From contig CADFRV010000080.1 in NCBI GenBank assembly GCA_902836725.1, forward strand, positions 1-10,166: a DNA stretch of 10,166 bases, given 5' to 3'. The stretch is from Muribaculaceae bacterium (GTDB lineage Bacteria; Bacteroidota; Bacteroidia; Bacteroidales; Muribaculaceae). The position numbers and the translations under genes are program-made. The notes beneath the pieces were generated by a model. The model was not told the DNA's origin. It did not search any database and saw nothing but the letters and a program-made list of their open reading frames with translations. Shown in pieces: positions 1-6,812 of this stretch; within the stretch, counting starts at the first letter, position 1, and each line of letters starts with the position of its first letter.

Positions 1-379
1 CGAACACGCCGGTACTCAGCAGCAGCAGCCACATGAAGAAGTGACGCATGTTATCGATCTTCCAGGAGGCGAAAGAACCTGCGAATATGATAATGGAAGA
101 GAGGAGCAGCATGGCGATGGAGACACCGTCGACACCCACGGCGAGATGGATGTTCAACGGAGCGAACCACACCCAGCTGCCGGTGTAAAGCATCTCTGCC
201 GTTTCACCGGCCTGGCGCAGAGCGATGTAGTCCACCAGCAACCATACCGAAAGCGCAAGCAGAGCCATTGATCCGGCCACCGCCACAGTGCGCACCGCCT
301 TGTCTGAGCGGCACAGCGCGAATCCACCGAGCATCAGCAGGGGGATAATCACGAAATAAATCAGTATATTCGAAAACAT
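1..379 (-). CDS. nuoM: NADH-quinone oxidoreductase subunit M (NuoM), N-terminal part
   Basis: This is the first 126 codons of a gene that continues past the left edge. The product is one of the three antiporter-like subunits of respiratory complex I, an integral membrane protein that helps move ions across the inner membrane. The translation starts MFSNILIYFVIIPLLML, then shows a second hydrophobic stretch (about residues 31-50), the segment GSWVWFAPLNIHLAVGVDGV (about 68-87) typical of the NuoM N-terminus, and two further hydrophobic stretches. The conserved pump Glu and Lys residues lie beyond the window. The ATG at 379-377 lies 52 bases after the nuoL stop; no clear Shine-Dalgarno site precedes it, as is common in Bacteroidetes. 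Identity rests on the sequence pattern and on the position directly after nuoL, where nuoM is expected. Confidence 0.93.
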   Translation of the reverse strand, partial: MFSNILIYFVIIPLLMLGGFALCRSDKAVRTVAVAGSMALLALSVWLLVDYIALRQAGETAEMLYTGSWVWFAPLNIHLAVGVDGVSIAMLLLSSIIIFAGSFASWKIDNMRHFFMWLLLLSTGVF

Positions 380-425
380 TTCTGTTACTATATTTTGTCT
401 GTGATTCTTCAGATTGGTTCACTGG

Positions 426-451
426 CCGCCATCAGATAAGACAGATGGCGG
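426..451 (-). other. Short inverted repeat across the nuoL stop codon
   Basis: An 8-base perfect inverted repeat (CCGCCATC at 426-433, GATGGCGG at 444-451) with a 10-base loop covers the last codons and the TGA stop of nuoL. There is no run of T after it on the minus strand, so it does not look like an intrinsic terminator. It could modestly affect translation termination or mRNA stability between nuoL and nuoM, or be chance. Confidence 0.3.
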
Positions 452-2459
452 TTATGGCTCCAAGCAGGAGAGCGCCGATGAGATAGTACCATACGTACAT
501 CTGCACATTGCCCGACTGCAGACCGCGGATCGCATAAGACACCTTCTGGGTGAGAAGAGCTAGGCCGTTCATGGCACCGTCCACGATATAGTGGTCGAAC
601 CACGCGATGGGCTTGCTGATGCAGCCGAAGATGATCTTATGGGTGATGAACATATAAAGCTCGTCCCAGTAGAAGCGGTGGTGGCACCAGCGCCAGAGAT
701 TGGGAAGAAGATTCTTCATCTTTTCGGGAAGCGGGTTCTCCTTTTTGTACATCACTGTGGCGAGCAGAATAGCTGCGATTGCCACCGCGAGGCTGATGCC
801 TGCCACGCTCCAGTCGAGAGCGGCGAAGTTTGTGAAGAAATTCACGCTTTCAAACATCTCATGTCCGTTCCAGGTCACAAGGTTGCCCATCGGCACGAAA
901 CCGGCGAAGCATGATACCACTGCGAGGATAACCAGAGGAAGTGTCATGGTCCAGGGCTGATCATGGGGAGCATGGTGTCCTGCGGGCACTTTGTGTTCCT
1001 TCCACCAGAAGATGAGATAGTAGAGACGGAACATGTAGAACGCTGTCAGACCTGCCACGGCAGACATCCATATATACCAGAATGTGGAGTGGCCCAGAGT
1101 AGCGGTAAGGATCTCGTCTTTCGAGAAGAAACCTGCGAAGGGGATGATACCTGCAATGGCGAGACAGCCGATAAGGAATGTGATATGTGTTATCGGCATG
1201 TGTTTGCGCAGGCCGTGCATCGCGGTATAGTCGTTGGAACCGATCGCATGGATAAGCGCACCGGCGCAAAGGAAGAGCAGCGCCTTGAACATAGCGTGAG
1301 TGAACAGGTGGAACATCGACGCCATGTAGCCGAGGCCATGGTGGAACTCAGGACGGGCAACGCCGAGAGATACCATCATGAAAGCTATCTGGGAGATAGT
1401 GGAGAATGCGAGCACACGCTTGATATCGATCTGAGTGCAGGCTACCATAGCCGCATAGAACGCGGTAAGGGCACCTACGACGACAACTATCTGCAGCGAC
1501 ATCTCCTCCATCAGATAGAGCGGGAACAGACGGGCAACGAGGTATACACCGGCCACGACCATTGTAGCGGCGTGGATAAGAGCCGATACAGGTGTCGGGC
1601 CTTCCATAGCGTCGGGGAGCCAGATGTGGAGAGGCATCATGGCCGATTTACCCATGCCGCCCATGAAGATAAGCACGAGCGCCCATGTGAGTACCGAACC
1701 TCCCATGAAGACAGGAGCGGCAGATGTGGCGAATATGTTCTTTATCGAGCTTGCTGTACCCTCGCTGATCTGGTAAACACCTTCGGAAACCTCAACGGAG
1801 GTGAGGTCGGTGAAATTGAAGGTGCCTGTGTAGAACGAAAGGATCAGGATACCGATCAGGAAGCCGAGGTCGGCGAAACGGGTCACGATGAACGCTTTCT
1901 TGGAAGCCGACACAGCCGACGGTTTTGTGTAATAGAAACCGATCAGAAGGTAGGAAGAGGCGCCCACAAGCTCCCAGAAGATATACATCTGGAAGATGTT
2001 GGTGGCCACAACCAGGCCGAGCATCGAGAAGCTGAAAAGCGACAGGAACGCATAGAAGCGCTGGAAACCGGTTTCCCATACCCCATGATGGTCGCGCATG
2101 TAACCGTTGCTGTAAAGGTGCACCATGAACGAGATGGTGGTGATCACCACGAGCAGCAGCGCTGAGATGGGATCAAGCAGGAAACCGAGGCGGATCACAA
2201 GCGAAGGTGTGAAAGCCAGCCAGTCCTGGTTGAAGATCACAGCCTGAAGGCGTGTATGTGTCTCGGCGTCGATAAACGACGGATTGCCTGAAAAGAAATA
2301 GGTGAACGACACGATATAGGCCAGCACCATTGTGGTGCCCATGCCGGCAGTGCCAAGAATTCCCGCCAGCCGGTGGCTCATCTTATGGCCCAGGAGGCCG
2401 AGCACCAGAAACATGGCGAGCGGCAGGGCAAGAATTATAATTGGTAGGACAGGTTGCAT
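432..2459 (-). CDS. nuoL: NADH-quinone oxidoreductase subunit L (NuoL)
   Basis: This 675-residue membrane protein is the distal antiporter-like subunit of complex I, with the long C-terminal arm that lies along the other membrane subunits. It is hydrophobic almost throughout, with well over a dozen candidate membrane helices. Family landmarks are intact: WELVG with Glu163, GGMGKSAMMPLHIWLPDAME with Lys271, PTPVSALIHAATMV just after it, and the FHLFTHAMFKALLFLCAG stretch with Lys392. These Glu and Lys residues correspond to the ion-pathway charges known in the family. Two hydrophilic loops (about 58-78 and 214-242) and a polar segment near 490-505 separate helix blocks. The length is slightly above that of E. 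coli NuoL. The ATG at 2459 is only 10 bases after the nuoK stop, so the genes are probably co-transcribed and translationally linked. The stop is TGA at 434-432. Confidence 0.97.
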   Translation of the reverse strand: MQPVLPIIILALPLAMFLVLGLLGHKMSHRLAGILGTAGMGTTMVLAYIVSFTYFFSGNPSFIDAETHTRLQAVIFNQDWLAFTPSLVIRLGFLLDPISALLLVVITTISFMVHLYSNGYMRDHHGVWETGFQRFYAFLSLFSFSMLGLVVATNIFQMYIFWELVGASSYLLIGFYYTKPSAVSASKKAFIVTRFADLGFLIGILILSFYTGTFNFTDLTSVEVSEGVYQISEGTASSIKNIFATSAAPVFMGGSVLTWALVLIFMGGMGKSAMMPLHIWLPDAMEGPTPVSALIHAATMVVAGVYLVARLFPLYLMEEMSLQIVVVVGALTAFYAAMVACTQIDIKRVLAFSTISQIAFMMVSLGVARPEFHHGLGYMASMFHLFTHAMFKALLFLCAGALIHAIGSNDYTAMHGLRKHMPITHITFLIGCLAIAGIIPFAGFFSKDEILTATLGHSTFWYIWMSAVAGLTAFYMFRLYYLIFWWKEHKVPAGHHAPHDQPWTMTLPLVILAVVSCFAGFVPMGNLVTWNGHEMFESVNFFTNFAALDWSVAGISLAVAIAAILLATVMYKKENPLPEKMKNLLPNLWRWCHHRFYWDELYMFITHKIIFGCISKPIAWFDHYIVDGAMNGLALLTQKVSYAIRGLQSGNVQMYVWYYLIGALLLGAITAICLI

Positions 2460-2469
2460 ATCGGCGTTT

Positions 2470-2781
2470 TTAATGTTTCATTTTGTTTACGTCGCGCACG
2501 TCGATATTCTCCGACACGCGGAACACATTGATGATAATTGCAATGGCAAGAGCCGTCTCAGCCGCAGCCAGACCGATGGCGAACAGCGTGAAGAACATCC
2601 CCTCCATCTCGCCGGGGAAAAGGAAACGGTTGAACACCACGAAATTGATGTCCACCGCATTGAGCATAAGTTCAAGCGAGATAAGAATGGCGATCATGTT
2701 TCGGCGGGTGATAAAACCGTACACTCCGCAGCAAAACATGATGAGACTCGGTATAAGGTAGTAAATCATTGTCAGTTCCAT
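2470..2781 (-). CDS. nuoK: NADH-quinone oxidoreductase subunit K (NuoK)
   Basis: This is the small three-helix membrane subunit of complex I (103 residues, the usual family size). Glu37 in ISLELMLN and Glu75 in AAAETALA match the two conserved membrane glutamates of NuoK that lie on the ion-transfer axis. The helices run at about residues 6-24, 29-50 and 61-86. The start is slightly uncertain. AAGGAG (2800-2795) overlaps the end of nuoJ, and a second AAGGA (2788-2784) lies only two bases before the first ATG. Met5 gives an alternative start (MIYYLIPS), which matches the beginning of many NuoK proteins. The gene lies 18 bases after nuoJ and 10 before nuoL. Confidence 0.96.
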   Translation of the reverse strand: MELTMIYYLIPSLIMFCCGVYGFITRRNMIAILISLELMLNAVDINFVVFNRFLFPGEMEGMFFTLFAIGLAAAETALAIAIIINVFRVSENIDVRDVNKMKH

Positions 2782-2794
2782 GATCCTTCTATCT

Positions 2795-2800
2795 CTCCTT
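2795..2800 (-). promoter_or_regulatory. Shine-Dalgarno-like site before nuoK
   Basis: AAGGAG overlaps the TAA stop of nuoJ and ends 13 bases before the nuoK ATG. It is the clearest anti-16S-like motif in a window where most starts have none. The spacing is long for the first ATG and longer for Met5, so it does not settle the start. Confidence 0.35.
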
Positions 2801-3312
2801 TATCGTTTGCGGGCGATAACTACGCCACCGATTATACATGCAAGCAGCAACACACTGATAGCCTCGAACGGGAGAAGATACTCTCCGTGGCCGGTGCCCA
2901 TGAGTGCAGCGCCTATCTCTTTCATTACGGGGTTTTCGCCGGATGCGGTAGCCGTAACGAATGAAGTGCGGCTCACAAGCGAATAGCCTGCCACAAGCAG
3001 CATGGACAATGCCCCGATGAGACCGAGAACACGCTTTTTGGAGGCTAATTTGGCACTGTTGTCACCCGGCTTGCTCGTGAGCAGGATTGAGAACACGAAC
3101 AACACCACTATACCGCCGGCATAAACCGCGATCTGCACTGCGCCCAGAAACTCATAGTCGAGCTTGAAATAAAGGGCTGCGGTTGCAAAAAGGGCGAACA
3201 GCAAGTAAGTGGCCGCACGCAGGATCTTGCGTGTGGTGACAGCAAGCACCGAGCAAACGATAATCGCAAGAGTGATTATCGAGTATACGATGATACTTCC
3301 TACTGATTCCAT
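2800..3312 (-). CDS. nuoJ: NADH-quinone oxidoreductase subunit J (NuoJ)
   Basis: This 170-residue integral membrane subunit of complex I has five predicted helices. The diagnostic block is FLGAVQIAVYAGGIVVLFVF (about residues 54-73), matching the conserved third helix of NuoJ/ND6 that carries the mid-helix pi-bulge and the conserved Tyr. A polar loop (KPGDNSAKLASKK, about 80-92) precedes the fourth helix. A last helix ends in RKR at the cytoplasmic side. The length is in the normal range. The ATG at 3312 is nine bases after the nuoI stop, in an A/T-rich context, so this is a tight I-J-K-L transcription unit. Confidence 0.96.
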   Translation of the reverse strand: MESVGSIIVYSIITLAIIVCSVLAVTTRKILRAATYLLFALFATAALYFKLDYEFLGAVQIAVYAGGIVVLFVFSILLTSKPGDNSAKLASKKRVLGLIGALSMLLVAGYSLVSRTSFVTATASGENPVMKEIGAALMGTGHGEYLLPFEAISVLLLACIIGGVVIARKR

Positions 3313-3321
3313 AAATATATG

Positions 3322-4023
3322 TTACTTTTTTGTTTCTTCTGAATTTTTGGCGGCGGCAGCCTTTTCTGCTTTCAGACGTGCGGCTTTTTCGAAAGCGGCA
3401 CGCAGTTTGGCCTGCTTCTCGGGGTCGCCGGCTGCAGCCTCGATAGCTTTCAGGGCTTTCTCGTCAAGCTGCACGGGGGATGCGGCTGCGGCGGCTTTGG
3501 CAGCCTCGGCCTTCTTCTTTTTCTCCTCCTCGAACTTGGCTATCTGCTCCGGAGTGGGTTCCGGTTCCGGCTTCTCGGGAAGATAGTTAAGCTGTTTTAC
3601 GAGTTTGTCGCGAGTGAATACCGCCTGCTCGAAATCGTTGTCGAATCTTATGGCGTTTGTAGGACACGTGGTCACGCAGAGCTGACAGAAAGTGCAGCTG
3701 CCGAGATCGTAGATGTAACGGTCAAGTTTCTTTTTCTTCTTGCCGTCCCATGTATCTACCATTTTAGTACCTACAGAGATGGTTCCGTTCGGACAGTTGC
3801 GCTCGCATGTTCCACAGGCGATGCAACGGTGGTTCCCCTCCTCGTCGTAAATGAATTCCAGAGTGGCACGGAAACGCTGGGCCACGTGCATGTTGTCGCG
3901 GTTCTCAGGGTATCTTTCTGTAATCTTAGGGGTGACAAATTCCTTGCCGGTGACTTCAAGTCCTTTTACAAGACTTGCGACACCCTTCCCTAAGGATGAA
4001 AAATATTCTTTTACACTACCCAT
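3322..4023 (-). CDS. nuoI: NADH-quinone oxidoreductase subunit I (NuoI), 2x[4Fe-4S] ferredoxin-type, with extended C-terminal tail
   Basis: NuoI is the peripheral-arm iron-sulfur subunit that passes electrons through two [4Fe-4S] clusters (N6a, N6b) toward the quinone site. Two complete CxxCxxCxxxCP motifs are present: Cys67/70/73/77 and Cys110/113/116/120. The N-terminus (residues 1-45) carries the amphipathic segment and the PKITERYPENR block seen in Bacteroidetes NuoI. The core ends near residue 150. From about 148 to 233 it continues as a Pro/Glu hinge (KPEPEPTPEQ) followed by an Ala/Lys/Glu-rich, probably helical or coiled-coil tail, which makes the protein some 80 residues longer than a typical NuoI. 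The tail is in frame, has the same composition as its surroundings and shows no sign of frameshift. The gene lies 82 bases after atpG, and the usual upstream neighbours nuoA, B, C/D and H are absent here. Confidence 0.95.
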   Translation of the reverse strand: MGSVKEYFSSLGKGVASLVKGLEVTGKEFVTPKITERYPENRDNMHVAQRFRATLEFIYDEEGNHRCIACGTCERNCPNGTISVGTKMVDTWDGKKKKKLDRYIYDLGSCTFCQLCVTTCPTNAIRFDNDFEQAVFTRDKLVKQLNYLPEKPEPEPTPEQIAKFEEEKKKKAEAAKAAAAASPVQLDEKALKAIEAAAGDPEKQAKLRAAFEKAARLKAEKAAAAKNSEETKK

Positions 4024-4042
4024 TTTAATATTATAAAATGTA

Positions 4043-4050
4043 CAAAATTA
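4043..4050 (-). promoter_or_regulatory. Possible Bacteroidetes -7 promoter element before nuoI
   Basis: TAATTTTG on the minus strand fits the TAnnTTTG -7 consensus of Bacteroidetes sigma-ABfr promoters. It ends 19 bases before the nuoI ATG, so a transcript would have a leader of roughly 10-15 bases in A/T-rich sequence. No TTG-type -33 element is seen at the expected distance; that region is the GC-rich hairpin. It could give nuoIJKLM some expression independent of the atp genes, or be a chance match in AT-rich DNA. Confidence 0.3.
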
Positions 4051-4068
4051 CTTTTTTCGCTGTGTATG

Positions 4069-4094
4069 GCGGCGCCGGCCGGAACCGGTGCCGC
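4069..4094 (-). other. GC-rich hairpin between atpG and nuoI
   Basis: GCGGCACCGG (4094-4085) and CCGGCGCCGC (4078-4069) can form a 10-base-pair stem with one A-C mismatch and a 6-base loop, starting 12 bases after the atpG stop. No T-run follows on the minus strand (the next bases are CATACACAGCG), so a standard intrinsic terminator is not supported. It marks the boundary between the atp and nuo genes and might act as a 3' stabiliser, a processing site or a weak attenuator. Confidence 0.45.
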
Positions 4095-4105
4095 ACGGTA
4101 TTGTT

Positions 4106-4987
4106 TTATTTTACCTGGCCTCCGAGAATATCGAGAAGTTCGGTAGTGATAGCCTGCTGACGCAGTTTGTTATATTCCAGATTGAGTTGGTCACGCAGTT
4201 TCTTGGCGTTGTCGTTGGCGCTCTGCATTGCCATGACGCGGGCGGCCTGTTCGCTCGCGCGATTCTCGGTAAACACATCCTGCACCATGGCAAGAAGATA
4301 CATGGGGAGAATGCGTGTGAAAATCACCTCGGGAGAAGGCTCGAAAATGTAAGGCTTGGCAGTAGCTTTACCCATTGTATCGGCAAAAGCCTCATATGTG
4401 ACCGGCAACAGCTGCTGATACTCCGCGCGCTGGCGGCTGACGCTCTTGAACGACATATAGAGCATGTCCACACGGTCATATCTGCCGCTCAGGAACGTAT
4501 CCCGGAGAGACCATGCGAAATCACGGACTTTGATATCAGTGCTCTTGGAGTCGACACCGGCGGGTACCTCCACCTGCACTCCAGGCATATTGAGCTTGGA
4601 GACGGCCTTTGCCATCTTGCTTCCAACCGGCACTATTGTGATGGTGGCATGCGCGGGCAACGTCTGGCGGCACGATGTTATTGCAGACAGAAGCTGCTTG
4701 AATATATTCACGTTATAGGCACCACACAGACCGTCGTCAGATCCCCAGACTACAACAGCGAGATTCTCCACCGGACGTGCCGTCATGAGAGGTGACGAGA
4801 ACACCGCATCGGAGCTCAACAGATTTGCTATTATCGTCTCTATCTGGTCACGGAAAGGCCGCAACTGCTTCAAAGCCAGCTCGGCTTTGTGCATTTTGGC
4901 CGACGAAATCATCTTCATGGCGCCGGTGATCTTCTCCGACGACGCCACAGAGCCGATACGTCCCTTTAATTCTCTAAGTGTTGCCAT
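4106..4987 (-). CDS. atpG: F1Fo ATP synthase subunit gamma
   Basis: This is the central rotor stalk of F1 (293 residues, normal length), transmitting rotation from the c-ring to the alpha3beta3 head. The N-terminus MATLRELKGRIGSVASSEKI, followed by TGAMKMISSAKMHKAE, is the conserved N-terminal helix. The C-terminus has the matching conserved helix (ARVMAMQSANDNAKKLRDQL, then NLEYNKLRQQAITTELLDIL), which pairs with it as a coiled coil inside the head. A Rossmann-like middle region (about 75-225) contains VVVWGSDDGLCGAYN, the usual GLCG block. The ATG at 4987 lies 94 bases after the atpA stop with no clear Shine-Dalgarno site. It is the last gene of the atp set. Confidence 0.97.
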   Translation of the reverse strand: MATLRELKGRIGSVASSEKITGAMKMISSAKMHKAELALKQLRPFRDQIETIIANLLSSDAVFSSPLMTARPVENLAVVVWGSDDGLCGAYNVNIFKQLLSAITSCRQTLPAHATITIVPVGSKMAKAVSKLNMPGVQVEVPAGVDSKSTDIKVRDFAWSLRDTFLSGRYDRVDMLYMSFKSVSRQRAEYQQLLPVTYEAFADTMGKATAKPYIFEPSPEVIFTRILPMYLLAMVQDVFTENRASEQAARVMAMQSANDNAKKLRDQLNLEYNKLRQQAITTELLDILGGQVK

Positions 4988-5032
4988 TTACGGTCAATAA
5001 AATCTATGGTGATGTTCCTTTGTTTTCATATT

Positions 5033-5068
5033 GAAGAGGAGAGCGCCACATGGCGCTTTCCCCTCTTT
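5033..5068 (-). other. Hairpin in the atpA-atpG spacer
   Basis: The 94-base spacer holds a strong dyad. The inner stem pairs AGCGCC (5057-5052 on the minus strand) with GGCGCT (5047-5042) around a 4-base loop. An outer stem pairs the AGAGG/CCTCT arms (5066-5062 with 5039-5035, extendable), with a small asymmetric internal loop between them. It begins about 14 bases after the atpA stop. No T-run follows, so read-through into atpG is expected; a role in mRNA stability or processing that sets the alpha to gamma ratio is inference. Confidence 0.5.
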
Positions 5069-5081
5069 CATATACGGTTTA

Positions 5082-6656
5082 TCAAGCGTAGCGGGCTGCT
5101 ACCTCACTGGCGGCCGCGGTAAGTTTCGCTGTGCAGTCGTCGGTAAGCTTGCCTGCACGGATCACGTCGAGCACATCCGCCTGATATTTTGCATGGAGCA
5201 ACTGCAGAAGAGCGTTCTGGAAATCGGCCACCTTGTCTACAGGCACATTGCCCAGAAGGCCGTTCACACCGCAATATATCACAGCCACCTCTTCTTCCAC
5301 AGCCCAGGGTTTGTACTGCGGCTGGATGAGAAGACGCTCGTTCTTGCGGCCGCGGTCGATCACACGTGCTGTCACAGGGTCGATATCGCCGCCGAATTTT
5401 GTGAACGATTCAAGCTCGCGGAACTGTGCCTGGTCGATTTTAAGCGTACCGGCCACCTTCTTCATTGATTTGATCTGTGCGTTACCACCCACACGGCTCA
5501 CGGAGATACCCACATTGATAGCGGGACGGATACCGCGGTTGAAGAGCGCTGTCTCGAGATAAATCTGACCGTCGGTGATGGAGATCACGTTGGTGGGAAT
5601 GTAGGCCGATACGTCGCCGGCCTGGGTCTCGATGATAGGAAGCGCCGTAAGAGAGCCGCCACCCTTTACTATAGGCTTGAGCACTGCAGGGAGGTCGTTC
5701 ATGGCCTCGGCCACTTTCTGGTTGTCGATGATCTTGGCGGCGCGTTCCAGCAGACGTGAATGGAGATAGAAAATATCGCCGGGATATGACTCGCGGCCCG
5801 AGGGACGCTTGAGGATCAGCGAGATCTCGCGATAGGCAACAGCCTGTTTTGAAAGGTCATCGTAAACGATAAGCGCATCGCGGCCGGTATCGCGGATAAA
5901 CTCTCCGATGGCCACGCCTGCGAATGGTGAATAATAGCGCATGGCGGCGGAGTCCGATGCGGTAGCCGCTACCACGCAGGTATATTCGAGCGCACCGTGC
6001 TGACGGAGAGTCTCCACGGTAGCCGCTACGGAAGAGGCCTTCTGCCCTATCGCCACATAAATGCAATATACTGGCTTGCCCTCCTCGAAATTCTTTCTCT
6101 GGTTGATAATCGTGTCAATGGCGATGGCGGTTTTGCCGATCTGGCGGTCACCGATGATAAGCTCACGCTGGCCACGGCCGATGGGCACCATCGAGTCCAC
6201 AGCCTTGATGCCTGTCTGCAACGGCTGGTTCACCGGCTGACGGAAGATAACGCCGGGAGCCTTACGCTCCAGAGGCATCAGTATCCGCTCACCTTCGATC
6301 GGGCCGCGGCCATCGATAGGCTCGCCAAGGATGTTGATCACTCGGCCGAACACTCCCTCACCAACGGGAATGGAAGCGATTTCGCCGGTGCGGCGCACAG
6401 ACATGTTTTCTGTCACCTTGTCCACATTGTTGAGCAGAATCACGCCCACATTGCTTTCCTCAAGGTTGAGTGCCACACCTTTCACGCCGTTCTCAAACTC
6501 CACCAGCTCGTTTGCGCACACGTTGTCGAGACCATAGACATGTGCCACGCCGTCGCCGACTTCAAGCACGGTGCCTACCTCCTCGAAAGCCACTGTCTTA
6601 TTGACGTTCTCGAGCTGCTGCTTTAAAACTTCAGATATCTCGCTTGGATTAATCAT
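5082..6656 (-). CDS. atpA: F1Fo ATP synthase subunit alpha
   Basis: Alpha is the non-catalytic nucleotide-binding subunit of F1, three copies alternating with beta. The 524-residue length is normal. The N-terminal beta-barrel domain spans about residues 25-95. The P-loop is GDRQIGKT (169-176), with Lys175 and Thr176 intact but Ile at 173 where most alpha subunits have Thr. SYPGDIFYLHSRLLERAAK (about 290-308) follows the Walker B region (ALIVYDDLSK, 261-270). TNVISITDGQIYLE (355-368) and GISVSRVGG (383-391) carry conserved nucleotide-site residues, including Arg388, the arginine finger equivalent. The 310-335 segment (DNQKVAEAMNDLPAVLKPIV) resembles Bacteroidales AtpA. The ATG at 6656 follows a 156-base spacer after atpH. 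Confidence 0.97.
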   Translation of the reverse strand: MINPSEISEVLKQQLENVNKTVAFEEVGTVLEVGDGVAHVYGLDNVCANELVEFENGVKGVALNLEESNVGVILLNNVDKVTENMSVRRTGEIASIPVGEGVFGRVINILGEPIDGRGPIEGERILMPLERKAPGVIFRQPVNQPLQTGIKAVDSMVPIGRGQRELIIGDRQIGKTAIAIDTIINQRKNFEEGKPVYCIYVAIGQKASSVAATVETLRQHGALEYTCVVAATASDSAAMRYYSPFAGVAIGEFIRDTGRDALIVYDDLSKQAVAYREISLILKRPSGRESYPGDIFYLHSRLLERAAKIIDNQKVAEAMNDLPAVLKPIVKGGGSLTALPIIETQAGDVSAYIPTNVISITDGQIYLETALFNRGIRPAINVGISVSRVGGNAQIKSMKKVAGTLKIDQAQFRELESFTKFGGDIDPVTARVIDRGRKNERLLIQPQYKPWAVEEEVAVIYCGVNGLLGNVPVDKVADFQNALLQLLHAKYQADVLDVIRAGKLTDDCTAKLTAAASEVAARYA

Positions 6657-6812
6657 TCTGTTGTGATTATATAAGGTAAGAGAGTGTTTCTTGTCTTTTA
6701 ATATGTCTCTGCCGACCGATAAAATAACTCACTCCGGCGGAGACTTGCTTTTTCTATGTCGGAATTGTAGGATGTCTGTGTACCAGAATGGGGAAGCACA
6801 GACTTGCCGCTA
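6657..6812 (-). other. 156-base atpH-atpA spacer with inverted repeat
   Basis: This spacer is long for genes inside an atp operon. It has a perfect 7-base inverted repeat, GTCTGTG (6774-6780) and CACAGAC (6797-6803), with a 16-base loop, starting about ten bases after the atpH stop. A short dyad, CTCCG-G-CGGAG, lies around 6732-6742. The octamer AGACTTGC occurs twice (6741-6748 and 6800-6807). I find no TAnnTTTG promoter element, T-run terminator or credible small gene on the minus strand. Confidence 0.4.

Noticed and set aside
204..603. Minus-strand frames near the nuoL/nuoM boundary as an extra small gene
   Set aside because: They overlap the NuoL C-terminus and NuoM N-terminus in other frames; the true NuoM frame is open to the left edge and matches the family.
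963..2165. A 400-codon plus-strand open frame opposite nuoL
   Set aside because: Its translation is rich in Arg, His, Glu, Gly and Cys with no recognisable domain, and it lies wholly antisense to a clear NuoL. It is a by-product of nuoL codon use.
2332..2964. Plus-strand 210-codon frame spanning nuoK and parts of nuoL and nuoJ
   Set aside because: It crosses three real genes in antisense and shows no membrane or enzyme motifs; a shadow frame.
4069..4094. atpG-nuoI hairpin as a full intrinsic terminator
   Set aside because: There is no T-run after the stem on the minus strand and the stem has a mismatch, so termination is not supported by sequence alone.
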